From: DATJPR01 sp963843525 | Lineage (GTDB): Bacteria > Bacteroidota > Ignavibacteria > UBA10030 > UBA6906 | Assembly (NCBI GenBank): GCA_963843525.1 | Contig: CAWJKM010000005.1 | Span: 1 to 64,000 of the forward strand | Direction: 5' to 3' | Length of the DNA: 64,000 nt | Shown here: one piece after another, positions 1-7,332 of the stretch | Position numbering within the stretch: the first letter of the stretch is position 1 | How the letters are laid out: each line of letters begins with the position of its first letter | The notes under the pieces: generated by a model | What the model was told of the DNA's origin: nothing | Seen by the model: the letters and a program-made list of their open reading frames with translations, nothing else | Database searches by the model: none | Made by a program: the position numbers and the translations under genes

Positions 1-139
1 AGAGCAACAGGAGCCCGGCCATCAGCACAAACGCCGAATTCATATCCATGCTCTTTGCGACCTGGCCCTTTTTTCGCGCATCCTCGCGCCGTTTCGGGGT
101 CGCTGGCTCGGTTTTTTCCTGGAACGATTCTTCGGCCAC
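1..139 (-). CDS. flhB: Flagellar export protein FlhB, N-terminal part
   Basis: Only the first 46 codons are present; the gene runs off the left edge. The protein begins MAEESFQEKTEPATPKRRED and continues with a basic stretch and the start of a hydrophobic helix, which is the typical FlhB N-terminus (soluble basic segment, then the first membrane helix). FlhB is an inner-membrane part of the flagellar type III export gate and switches substrate specificity after hook completion. The start is a GTG at 139, three bases after the fliR stop, so it is the last visible cistron of the flgB-to-flhB operon. The family call is firm although the autocleavage NPTH site lies outside the window. Confidence 0.88.
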   Translation of the reverse strand, partial: MAEESFQEKTEPATPKRREDARKKGQVAKSMDMNSAFVLMAGLLLL

Positions 140-142
140 GGC

Positions 143-910
143 TTAGAGCGCCTTCACAAGTTCGATCATGTTCTCCTCGAAACCCGCAAGGAGGTTCTTG
201 AACACATACACCATCATCGGTGCGGCTGTCAGCAGCAGGAAGAAGCCCATACCGATCTTCAGCTGAAAATTCAGAATGAACACGTTGATCTGCGGCGTGA
301 CCCGGGCGAGGACCGCCAGGGCGACGTTGACGATGAAGGAGGCGACAATGATCGGCGCCGCCAGTTTTACTCCGACGACAAACACCGTCCCGGTCAATGC
401 GACCAGCCGGTCGGACAACCCTGGGGCGATACTGAACTGACCTATGCCGACCACATCAAAGCTCATCCTGAGCGCCTGCAGGACGAAGTGATGTCCGTTG
501 AGCAGGAGGAACACCAGCGTCAGGACGATCTGCAGGAATTGCGATATCACCGTGTTCTGTGCGCCGGACTCAGGGTCGAGCACCGTCGCCATACTCAGGC
601 CGAGGTCCAGGGAAATAAGGTCGCCGGCAACCACTGCCCCGAGGAGAATGAGTCCCGCCACAAATCCCAGAAGCATCCCGACTGCCGCTTCCCGAAGCAC
701 GGCGATTGCCATCCCGCCGACGTTCACATCGACGACCGGATGCATGGCAGCGACGACCGGATAGAGGACGAGAGCCAGGAATATCCCCAGGGCGATCTTC
801 ACCTGGAAGGGTATGGACTGATGGCTCAGCACGGGCGCGACCGCGATCAGCGATATGACTCTGACGAAGATCAGTACGTACAGGACGAACTGTGAGACGT
901 AAATCTCCAT
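143..910 (-). CDS. fliR: Flagellar export protein FliR
   Basis: About 255 aa, the usual FliR length, with around six hydrophobic segments and a short charged C-terminus. FliR forms the core of the export gate in the inner membrane with FliP and FliQ. The open frame extends upstream to 982, but the start at 910 (MEIYVSQFVLYV) is preferred. It lies two bases after the fliQ stop, and the extra N-terminus would be hydrophilic and overlap fliQ. The order fliP-fliQ-fliR-flhB is the conserved export-gate order, so identity is secure. Confidence 0.93.
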   Translation of the reverse strand: MEIYVSQFVLYVLIFVRVISLIAVAPVLSHQSIPFQVKIALGIFLALVLYPVVAAMHPVVDVNVGGMAIAVLREAAVGMLLGFVAGLILLGAVVAGDLISLDLGLSMATVLDPESGAQNTVISQFLQIVLTLVFLLLNGHHFVLQALRMSFDVVGIGQFSIAPGLSDRLVALTGTVFVVGVKLAAPIIVASFIVNVALAVLARVTPQINVFILNFQLKIGMGFFLLLTAAPMMVYVFKNLLAGFEENMIELVKAL

Positions 911-912
911 GA

Positions 913-1182
913 TTAGCGGCCGAGCGATGGAATGTTGTTGAACAAATTCACCGTGAAGGAGATCATCGTGTCCATGACCCATGGCAGGGTCAGCACCAGG
1001 ACGACCGCCAGGGCGATCAATTTCGGCACAAACGTCAGGGTAAATTCCTGGATTGATGTTGCGGCCTGAATGACCGACACCACCAGGCCGACAATCAATG
1101 ACACAAGAAGGACCGGTGCCGAGATCAACAGCGTGGTATAGAATGCCTCACGCACAAGGTAAACGACATACTGTTCGGTCAC
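913..1182 (-). CDS. fliQ: Flagellar export protein FliQ
   Basis: An 89-aa protein with two membrane helices, roughly residues 15-40 and 52-76, the standard size and topology of FliQ. It joins FliP and FliR in the helical export-gate core of the flagellar type III secretion system. The segment following the second helix (FTVNLFNNIPSLGR) matches the family pattern. It sits between fliP (21 bases upstream) and fliR (2 bases downstream), as in most flagellar operons. Confidence 0.93.
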   Translation of the reverse strand: MTEQYVVYLVREAFYTTLLISAPVLLVSLIVGLVVSVIQAATSIQEFTLTFVPKLIALAVVLVLTLPWVMDTMISFTVNLFNNIPSLGR

Positions 1183-1203
1183 AGAAACCTCTTCCCGTTG
1201 GAA

Positions 1204-1962
1204 TTAATGAAAGCTGTTGACGACTGACTCCACGATCAGATGCCATCCGTCCACCATGACGAAGAGGAGGATTTTGAATGGCATGGACACCAGCATGGGC
1301 GGCAGCATCATCATCCCCATGGACATGAGAATGCTGGACACCACCATGTCGATGATGAGAAATGGGATAAACAGGACGAACCCGATCTGGAATCCGATCC
1401 GCAGCTCACTGATGGCGAATGCGGGAATGAGAGCGTACGTGGGCACATCGTCGTGAGTCTTCGGTTTGTCGATCTTTGCCATCGAGATAAACAGCGCAAG
1501 ATCTTCTTCCCGGGTCTGCCGGAACATGAAGTCACGGAGCGGTGCCACCCCCCGGTCATACGCCTCCTGAAACTTGATCTTGTTCGCCAGATAGGGTTGG
1601 ACTGCATCCTGGTTCATTTTGTTCCAGGTTGGAGCCATGACAAAGAACGTCAGGAAGAGCGCCAGGCCGACGAGAATCTGCGGTGGAGGTACCTGCTGGG
1701 TCCCCATGGCCTGTTTCAGGAAATGGAACACCACGATAATCCGGGTGAACGCTGTTGTCAGGATGAGAATTGCCGGCGCCAGCGAGAGGATTGTCATGAT
1801 GAAGAGGATCTGCAGGGTTGTGGCTACCTCTTCCGGCTTGGTCGCTTTTCCCACTTCGATGGATACTTTTGGCAGGGGAAGCACTTTGTCCTGCGCCACT
1901 GCCGTCGATGCGACCGACACAAGGAACACCGCGAGGAGAACGAGAACCATGAATGACTTCAT
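1204..1962 (-). CDS. fliP: Flagellar export protein FliP
   Basis: About 252 aa. The start at 1962 (MKSFMVLVLLAVFL) gives a cleavable-looking signal sequence, which FliP commonly has, and overlaps the fliO stop by four bases (ATGA). The family stretches 'LTTAFTRIIVV', 'FLTFFVMAPTW' and the C-terminal membrane-helix pair with 'MGMMMLPP' are present. FliP forms the export-gate ring core in the inner membrane. A longer frame to 2121 exists but would bury the signal peptide and overlap fliO, so it is rejected. Confidence 0.94.
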   Translation of the reverse strand: MKSFMVLVLLAVFLVSVASTAVAQDKVLPLPKVSIEVGKATKPEEVATTLQILFIMTILSLAPAILILTTAFTRIIVVFHFLKQAMGTQQVPPPQILVGLALFLTFFVMAPTWNKMNQDAVQPYLANKIKFQEAYDRGVAPLRDFMFRQTREEDLALFISMAKIDKPKTHDDVPTYALIPAFAISELRIGFQIGFVLFIPFLIIDMVVSSILMSMGMMMLPPMLVSMPFKILLFVMVDGWHLIVESVVNSFH

Positions 1963-2444
1963 GCGGGCCTCCGCGGTCGTCGGGTGCCGTTCCCCGGACG
2001 TTCCGTCCGGCCAGTCATCGTGTTCGCGCCGTTCTGACGGCGGAGAAAACCTTTCAGGGATTCCTGAAGGTGAACCGCGAAGGACGACATTCCTTTCGCC
2101 TCGGACGTTCCGGTCTTCCACCCCATCCAGCGCGCCGCAGGTTCTTCCACCGTGAGCTTCTCTGCGATCTGCGCAAGGGCGTCTTCACTCTCAATGGTGC
2201 CGATCGTCTGCATTCCTTGCTCGCTCATACCCACCACAAACACCGAATCAAGAACCTTCACCACGACGATGGACCGTTTCGGATGCAATGACCGTTGACC
2301 GAGGATCTCCACCGGGACCACCTGCCCGCCTCCCGTTGATCCGCGATAGACGTATTTCTTCAATGCAAGGACGACCCCGACCATCAGGGCGAGGACTGCG
2401 ACGAGCGAGAGAACGGTTTTGAAGAGAATCCACTCCATCGTCAT
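1959..2444 (-). CDS. fliO: Flagellar biosynthetic protein FliO
   Basis: A 161-aa protein with one N-terminal membrane helix (about residues 8-28). A small cytoplasmic domain of the FliO type follows ('VEILGQRSLHPKRSIVVVKV', 'VVGMSEQG'). FliO is a poorly conserved assembly factor for the FliP ring. It overlaps fliN upstream (2441-2444) and fliP downstream (1959-1962), both by ATGA, which implies translational coupling. The C-terminal 45 residues are Arg/Gly-rich and probably disordered. The call rests on topology plus position between fliN and fliP. Confidence 0.85.
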   Translation of the reverse strand: MTMEWILFKTVLSLVAVLALMVGVVLALKKYVYRGSTGGGQVVPVEILGQRSLHPKRSIVVVKVLDSVFVVGMSEQGMQTIGTIESEDALAQIAEKLTVEEPAARWMGWKTGTSEAKGMSSFAVHLQESLKGFLRRQNGANTMTGRTERPGNGTRRPRRPA

Positions 2445-2821
2445 TTCCCCAATCCGCGGACACGTTCACTTGCCTCGACGAGATTGGTGATCCGGATCCC
2501 AAAATGCTTCTCGATCACCACCACCTCGCCCTCCGCCATCTTTTTGCCGTTGATCAGAATATCGACCGGCTCACTCGCAAGCTTCTCGAATTCGACGACC
2601 GAACCGCGTTGAAGATCGAGTATGTCGCGGATCAGCATGTTCGTCCTTCCGAGCTCGATCGAAACCGGCAGATGCAGGTCGAGGAGGACATCCATTTTCA
2701 TTTCCTTCTCGCCACCTGCGGACACCGACTCGAGGGACGGCAATTGTGCAGACTGCACTTCCACCATCCCTGCGCCCGTCTGCTCTGCGGCTTGAGCTTC
2801 CACACCCAAAGGAGACTCCAT
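2441..2821 (-). CDS. fliN: Flagellar motor switch protein FliN
   Basis: 126 aa. A variable N-terminus (residues 1-42) precedes a SpoA/C-ring domain with the expected pattern: 'LLDLHLPVSIELGRT', 'LDLQRGSVVEFEKLASEPVD', 'INGKKMAEGEVVVI' and 'FGIRITNLV'. FliN forms the lower part of the cytoplasmic C-ring with FliM and docks the FliH-FliI export ATPase. It follows fliM by six bases and overlaps fliO by four. It is the short FliN form without a fused CheC-type domain (not FliY). Confidence 0.95.
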   Translation of the reverse strand: MESPLGVEAQAAEQTGAGMVEVQSAQLPSLESVSAGGEKEMKMDVLLDLHLPVSIELGRTNMLIRDILDLQRGSVVEFEKLASEPVDILINGKKMAEGEVVVIEKHFGIRITNLVEASERVRGLGK

Positions 2822-2827
2822 TATTTG

Positions 2828-3823
2828 TTACTCTCCCTGTTGAATTTCCTGAGACATACGCGTGATTTTGACCGCGACTTTGCCGTTCGAAACCCCCGGC
2901 CTCCCTAACAACCGTGGTTTTCCGCCGACCCAGACCTTGACCTCACCGTCGAGCGGGATGTTGGTGCGAATAACGTCGCCAAGTTCGAGGTGCAGCAATT
3001 CCCGCAACGTCAGAGAGGTTTCTCCAAGCACCGCCGTGGCATCGAGATGTGTGGTCCCCAGCTGGCGCGTAAGAGAACGTAGTGCGCCGGGGTCTTTTGT
3101 CCCTGTCGCCGTTCCGCTGAAGTGCTGAATGTTGAGTTTCGCGAGGACATCGTCAAGGGCAAATGTCGGAAAGCAGAGGTTCATCAGATATTTCTGACTC
3201 CCGATGGAAATCTCGAACGACACCACCATCACGATTTCACTTGCAGGGGCGATCTGCACAAAATCACCTTCGGTCTCATAGCGTTCCAGCTTGAAGGTGA
3301 GTTCGGCGACCGTCTTCCAGGCGCGTTGGATTTCGAGCAATGCCTTCTGGACGATCCCCTTGACGATGCTCTGTTCAATTTTGGTGATGAGTCGGGCCGA
3401 TTTGTCTCCCATCGCCACTCCACCCATCAGGTGTTCCACCATTGCGATAATGAGCTGGGGGCTGATCTCCAACACCGCCAGTGCATCGGATTCCTGAATC
3501 CGGAACACATACAGGCAACTTGGGCTGGAGATCGAAAGCACGAATTCCGAATAGAACAATTGGTCGACAGACGAAACCGCCACCGTTACCGTCGTCTGTA
3601 AGCGCGAGACCAGATACGACCCTAATGCCTCGGCGAAACTCTCATGCACCGCCTGGAACGTCCGGAGCTGATTCTTCGACATCCGGTGGGGCAATCGGAA
3701 ATCGAATACCACCACTTCGGACGGCTTCTTCTCGTCCGCGGTGGGGCCTGCGGGAAGTGGTTGATCGACATTAATCCCGGAAAGAAGACTGTCGATTTCC
3801 TGCTGTGAAAGGATCTCTGGCAC
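2828..3823 (-). CDS. fliM: Flagellar motor switch protein FliM
   Basis: 331 aa, normal for FliM. The N-terminus MPEILSQQEIDSLLSGI is the conserved CheY-P-binding peptide. The middle CheC-like domain has the GGxxxG-like stretch 'EHLMGGVAMGDKS', and a C-terminal SpoA domain binds FliN. FliM is the C-ring protein that receives phospho-CheY and sets rotor direction. It lies nine bases after fliL. The intact CheY-binding peptide fits the complete set of Che proteins further right in the window. Confidence 0.96.
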   Translation of the reverse strand: MPEILSQQEIDSLLSGINVDQPLPAGPTADEKKPSEVVVFDFRLPHRMSKNQLRTFQAVHESFAEALGSYLVSRLQTTVTVAVSSVDQLFYSEFVLSISSPSCLYVFRIQESDALAVLEISPQLIIAMVEHLMGGVAMGDKSARLITKIEQSIVKGIVQKALLEIQRAWKTVAELTFKLERYETEGDFVQIAPASEIVMVVSFEISIGSQKYLMNLCFPTFALDDVLAKLNIQHFSGTATGTKDPGALRSLTRQLGTTHLDATAVLGETSLTLRELLHLELGDVIRTNIPLDGEVKVWVGGKPRLLGRPGVSNGKVAVKITRMSQEIQQGE

Positions 3824-3832
3824 GCTGCCCCG

Positions 3833-4381
3833 CTACTGGATGATAAATTTGCTGAAGTACACGTTTGTGACGCTTCCGGTTTTCACCAGTTCCGACGCCT
3901 TCGCGAGGATATCCCCTCGAAGCTGTTCCCGCTGCGCAACGCTTGCCAGTTCATCAAGGGTCCTGGAGGTCAACACGGAATTGAGGGCGTCGCGCACCTG
4001 GATCTCTTTCCGCTCCAATTCCTTTTCCCCTTCGACCGTGGAGGTCTCAAATCCTACCGTGAGCAGAAGAAACCGCGTACCGTTCGTCCCTGCGGGATTG
4101 ACGATAAGGTCCTTCACGATGAACATATGCGATGCGGCGCCTTCGGCCCCTTCTTTCTCCCCGCCCTTCTCGCCGTCTTCCGCTTGTTCAGCCGCCGGTT
4201 GCGAGGGATGGGAAGATGCTGACCCCCCGCCGACGAACTTCGTCGCAACAAAAAACAGCACTACCACCTGGACGAGAAACACAGGGACGCCGATCATGAT
4301 GATTTTCTTCAGAGGAAGCGCCTTGGCGGGTGTTGGTACTGGCGCACTTTCCTCTTCTTTGGGGTTCGGCTCTTTGGCCAT
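3833..4381 (-). CDS. fliL: Flagellar basal body-associated protein FliL
   Basis: About 182 aa from the start at 4381 (MAKEPNPKEEE). It has a short cytoplasmic Pro/Glu-rich head, one membrane helix (about residues 28-50), an acidic low-complexity linker, and a periplasmic FliL domain with 'VNPAGTNGTRFLLLTVGFE' and a C-terminal '...VYFSKFIIQ'. FliL associates with the stator and basal body. The frame is open to 4432, but the upstream residues do not fit the family. The 150 bases up to flbD hold no gene I can support. Confidence 0.92.
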   Translation of the reverse strand: MAKEPNPKEEESAPVPTPAKALPLKKIIMIGVPVFLVQVVVLFFVATKFVGGGSASSHPSQPAAEQAEDGEKGGEKEGAEGAASHMFIVKDLIVNPAGTNGTRFLLLTVGFETSTVEGEKELERKEIQVRDALNSVLTSRTLDELASVAQREQLRGDILAKASELVKTGSVTNVYFSKFIIQ

Positions 4382-4531
4382 AGGTCTGATCCATGCTATT
4401 CCAGGAACGACAAAGGTCAAACCGTGTGCCACGGTGGAAGAGGAAACCGAGTGAGGAATTCGGGCTAACTTGCGGAATTACAAGGGGTTTTCGAGGGAAC
4501 GTGGTGTGGAGACGGCGCCCACTGGTGGTTA

Positions 4532-4735
4532 TTATCGGCCAGGTGGTTGCGCTGAAAAGTCGCAACGGCGCTTGAATTCCACTGCTTTCTCTATGATCTC
4601 ACTGACCCGCTCTTTGACCATCAGTTTCTTCCCTGTGGTCGTTGTGACAAGCGTATCCGGGGTTTCTTCAATGAATTCAATGAGATCGACGTTCACGACG
4701 ATCTTTTGTCCCTGAAGACGGGTAAGTTCTACCAT
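4532..4735 (-). CDS. flbD: FlbD family flagellar protein
   Basis: 67 aa starting MVELTRLQGQKIVVNVDLIE at 4735, with 'TPDTLVTTTTGKKLMVKE' following. This is the typical small FlbD/SwrD protein found beside flgE in Firmicutes, Spirochaetes and others. It is not the Caulobacter sigma54 activator of the same name. In Bacillus the homologue (SwrD) promotes flagellar torque. The position right after flgE is canonical; motA/motB, which often follow it, are absent here. An upstream start at 4750 is possible but less like the family. Confidence 0.9.
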   Translation of the reverse strand: MVELTRLQGQKIVVNVDLIEFIEETPDTLVTTTTGKKLMVKERVSEIIEKAVEFKRRCDFSAQPPGR

Positions 4736-4838
4736 ATTGAACCTCCGCACGGCTGGATTTGTTGGATGCCCCTATCTCGCCAGAGAATAAGGAAGGAGGG
4801 ATGACTTTTGCCATCCCCCTTCCTCTTCCCTATCGCAT

Positions 4839-6095
4839 TTAACGCTTCAGTGCAACCACTTCCTGGAGAATCTCATCGCTCGTGGTGATAACCCGAGCAT
4901 TCGCCTGGAATCCCCGTTGGGCGGTGATCATTTTCGTGAATTCATCGGCAAGATCGACATTCGATTGTTCCAGCGCTCCGGACACGATCGAGGTGGACCC
5001 CCCCGGGTTCACAATGGCCGGTGATCCGGAGTTACCGCTGACATCGAAGAGGTTGCTGCCCGTTTTCATCAGACCGCTGGGATTGTTGAATTCGGCGACC
5101 ATGATCTGTCCGAGGGCGAGCTTCGTGCTATTGGAAAACGTTCCGCGAATTACTCCGCTTGTTTCGACGGTAATGCCTGTGAGGGTGCCGGAAGTGTATC
5201 CGTCTTGATCGCGCATGGCCACCGACGATTCTCCAGCGGTCTGCGTCAATCCGGAAAGGTCTCCCGGCGCAGTTGCTGCCGGGGTGCCAAGATTGAAAGC
5301 AAAACTGACAGGCGGCGCGCCGGTTCCAGGGTCGACGACGATGGGGCTTCCGGTCAAAGTATTTACGGTGCCATCGGTATTGTTGAACGTGATCGTTCCC
5401 GCGGAGGCGGTCGTCGCCGGTGCGGGTGTCGCTGCACTCCACGACCAGGCATTATTCCCGGTCTTCGTGAAGGTAAGGTCCACCGTGGTCTTGTTTCCAA
5501 GTGAATCAAATACGGTGACCGAAGATTTCACGATATCGCCCACCGCCGCCGAAGAGTCAAGGTTGCCGCCGAATTTCGCCGTCGTCGTGGCCTTCGCAGG
5601 CGCTTTCATGTCCATCTGGATCTGAATATCCTGAAGGGCCGTCCCCGAAGGGATATTGCCGAGCGCATCGGCCAACTTACCCTGAAGGATGGTGCCCGTG
5701 CCCGGATTCACCATCTTCCCGTTCGCATCCAGCTTGAACGTCCCATCACGGGTATACAGAGTCTTGGAACCCTGATTCACGACGAAAAAGCCCGTACCAC
5801 TGAGGGCGAGGTCCGTATCGACTCCTGTTGTTTCAAAACTTCCTTGCGTGAAAAGGGTGTCGATGGAATTAATCTTCATGCCGAGACCGACCTGAATGGG
5901 GTTGGTGCCCCCTGTCGTTGCGGTCGGCTGGGTGCTTCCCTGCAGTGTCTGGGCGTAGAGCTCGCTGAACGTGGCTCTGCTTGCCTTGAAGCCTACCGTA
6001 TTAATGTTGGCGATGTTGTTTCCAATTACGTCCATCATGGTTTGCTGGTTCCGTAATCCGGAAACGCCTGAAAACAGCGAACGTAAGAATGACAT
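4839..6095 (-). CDS. flgE: Flagellar hook protein FlgE
   Basis: 418 aa. The N-terminus MSFLRSLFSGVSGLRNQQTM with 'VIGNNIANINTVGFKASR' is the rod/hook-family D0 signature. It is followed by the FlgE middle region ('ALSGTGFFVVNQG', 'YTRDGTFKLDANG') and a C-terminal D0 helix ('EQSNVDLADEFTKMITAQRG'). The D1/D2 insert is rich in Thr, Ala and Gly. FlgE polymerises into the hook. It lies downstream of flgD, fliK and the TIGR02530-type gene, the usual hook sub-operon order. Confidence 0.95.
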   Translation of the reverse strand: MSFLRSLFSGVSGLRNQQTMMDVIGNNIANINTVGFKASRATFSELYAQTLQGSTQPTATTGGTNPIQVGLGMKINSIDTLFTQGSFETTGVDTDLALSGTGFFVVNQGSKTLYTRDGTFKLDANGKMVNPGTGTILQGKLADALGNIPSGTALQDIQIQMDMKAPAKATTTAKFGGNLDSSAAVGDIVKSSVTVFDSLGNKTTVDLTFTKTGNNAWSWSAATPAPATTASAGTITFNNTDGTVNTLTGSPIVVDPGTGAPPVSFAFNLGTPAATAPGDLSGLTQTAGESSVAMRDQDGYTSGTLTGITVETSGVIRGTFSNSTKLALGQIMVAEFNNPSGLMKTGSNLFDVSGNSGSPAIVNPGGSTSIVSGALEQSNVDLADEFTKMITAQRGFQANARVITTSDEILQEVVALKR

Positions 6096-6213
6096 TGTTG
6101 TACCCTCCGTTGAGTTGATTTTCTGGTCGAGCTTCTGTCGGTCGGCTCGATCGGAGGGGCTTCCTGGAACGCCGCGGGATCGGCGAAGGACCAGCCCCTT
6201 GATTCATGAAACA
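6096..6213 (-). other. Spacer before flgE with a 7-bp inverted repeat
   Basis: This is one of the larger gaps inside the basal-body operon. It contains the arms AGGGGCT (6155-6161) and AGCCCCT (6193-6199), which could fold with a roughly 30-nt loop. No T-run follows, so I do not call it a terminator. No convincing promoter was seen. The distal part carries a good Shine-Dalgarno (GGAGGGT) ahead of flgE. Confidence 0.35.
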
Positions 6214-6603
6214 CTATCCCGCTATGACTGCGCTGTCGATGTTGGTAAACACATTATCCTGTAGTCCCGCCGCATCGACCGCGGTGACAACTGTGTGGTT
6301 CTTTATGCTCACAATGAATGCCGTGTCCTTCATCAGGACAAGCGAATCCTGTGAACCCTTCTCCTCGGCCTTCGAGACCGCCTGCTGCAGACGGGAGAGA
6401 TCCGCATCGTTCAACGTGATGTTCCTCGCCGAAAGACGCTCCTGCGCATGTTTGGAAAACTTCAGTTCCTGCAACTCGCGCTGCAGCACCTTGTCGAAGG
6501 CCCGGTCCTCCGGCAAAGGAATCGAAGGCCGATTCCTCAGCGCATCCACTCCTCCCACCGGGAGGAAAGGGACCTTTACGCCGTTGACAATAGTGTCGGA
6601 CAT
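6214..6603 (-). CDS. Flagellar operon protein, TIGR02530 type
   Basis: 129 aa with the family core 'ELKFSKHAQERLSARNITL' followed by 'SRLQQAVSKAEEKGS...SLVLMKDTAFIVSIKNHTVVTAVD' and a C-terminal '...VFTNIDSAVI'. Proteins of this family sit between flgD and flgE in many flagellar operons (Firmicutes, Spirochaetes, Thermotogae). Their function is not well established; a hook-assembly role is inferred from the constant position. It is cytoplasmic, with no signal peptide. The location between flgD and flgE here agrees. Confidence 0.88.
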   Translation of the reverse strand: MSDTIVNGVKVPFLPVGGVDALRNRPSIPLPEDRAFDKVLQRELQELKFSKHAQERLSARNITLNDADLSRLQQAVSKAEEKGSQDSLVLMKDTAFIVSIKNHTVVTAVDAAGLQDNVFTNIDSAVIAG

Positions 6604-6643
6604 GATTGGTTGTTGTTCTCCTTTCGTTGTTGATAGATGACTT

Positions 6644-7315
6644 CTAGCCGTTGAGAATCTCGAGAACGTCGGAAAGCGGAACCTCCGTCCCGTCGATCAC
6701 GAAATATGTTCCATCCGACCGGAAACGGATTGCGGAGATCTTCCCGGTCAGGTACGTTGAAGCACCGACGGCTCCGCCCTTGTCGTCCAGCGCTTCGACT
6801 TTGAGTGTATAGGCACCGGCGCCGACCTGATTTCCCCGATCGTCGGTTCCATCCCAGGTGAACGAATGGTCCCCTTCGCTCACGCTCAATCCGCTGATCG
6901 TTTTTACCACTGTGCCCGACTGATCATAGATCTTTACATCAGCGGTGTTGGCATCGGCCGTAAGATTGTAGCCGAGGGAGATTGATGATGAGCCGCTGTA
7001 TTGCAGAGCATTGCTCGACGCCCGAACGTCTTTCCCGACCAACGTCGCCGCAAGAGAATTTCCGATCGATTGCGTCATCAGCTGGTTCGACTGGATATTC
7101 TGCTCCAGAGAACTGTTGATGTTGGTGAGCTGCTCGAGCGAGCTGAACTGGGCAAGCTGGGCGACAAACTCCGTCCCCTGCAATGGATTCAACGGATCCT
7201 GGTTCTGCAATTGCGTTACCAGAAGCTTGAGAAAATCATCTTTTCCCAGCTGGTTTGAGGCCGTCGCGGTCTGAACCGGGCTTGTGGTGTTGACGGACGA
7301 CACGGTGGTAGACAT
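6644..7315 (-). CDS. flgD: Hook-capping protein FlgD
   Basis: 223 aa. The N-terminal motif 'LGKDDFLKLLVTQLQNQDPL' with 'EFVAQLAQFSSLEQL' is diagnostic of FlgD. The C-terminal part contains a FlgD Ig-like/Tudor region ('SFTWDGTDDRGNQVGAGAYT'). FlgD is the scaffold cap for hook assembly and is exported. It sits between fliK and the TIGR02530-type gene with short spacers, so it is part of the hook block. Confidence 0.95.
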   Translation of the reverse strand: MSTTVSSVNTTSPVQTATASNQLGKDDFLKLLVTQLQNQDPLNPLQGTEFVAQLAQFSSLEQLTNINSSLEQNIQSNQLMTQSIGNSLAATLVGKDVRASSNALQYSGSSSISLGYNLTADANTADVKIYDQSGTVVKTISGLSVSEGDHSFTWDGTDDRGNQVGAGAYTLKVEALDDKGGAVGASTYLTGKISAIRFRSDGTYFVIDGTEVPLSDVLEILNG

Positions 7316-7332
7316 GGTACTTTTCCTCCCGC

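Noticed and set aside
1204..2121. Longer FliP starting at 2121
   Set aside because: It would overlap fliO by more than 150 bases and put a hydrophilic stretch before the signal sequence; the start at 1962 with ATGA overlap fits better.
4532..4558. GCCGATAA match resembling a sigma28 -10 element before fliL
   Set aside because: The octamer is formed by the last codons and stop of flbD, and the -35 position reads TTTTCAGC, a poor match; placement inside an operon adds no support.
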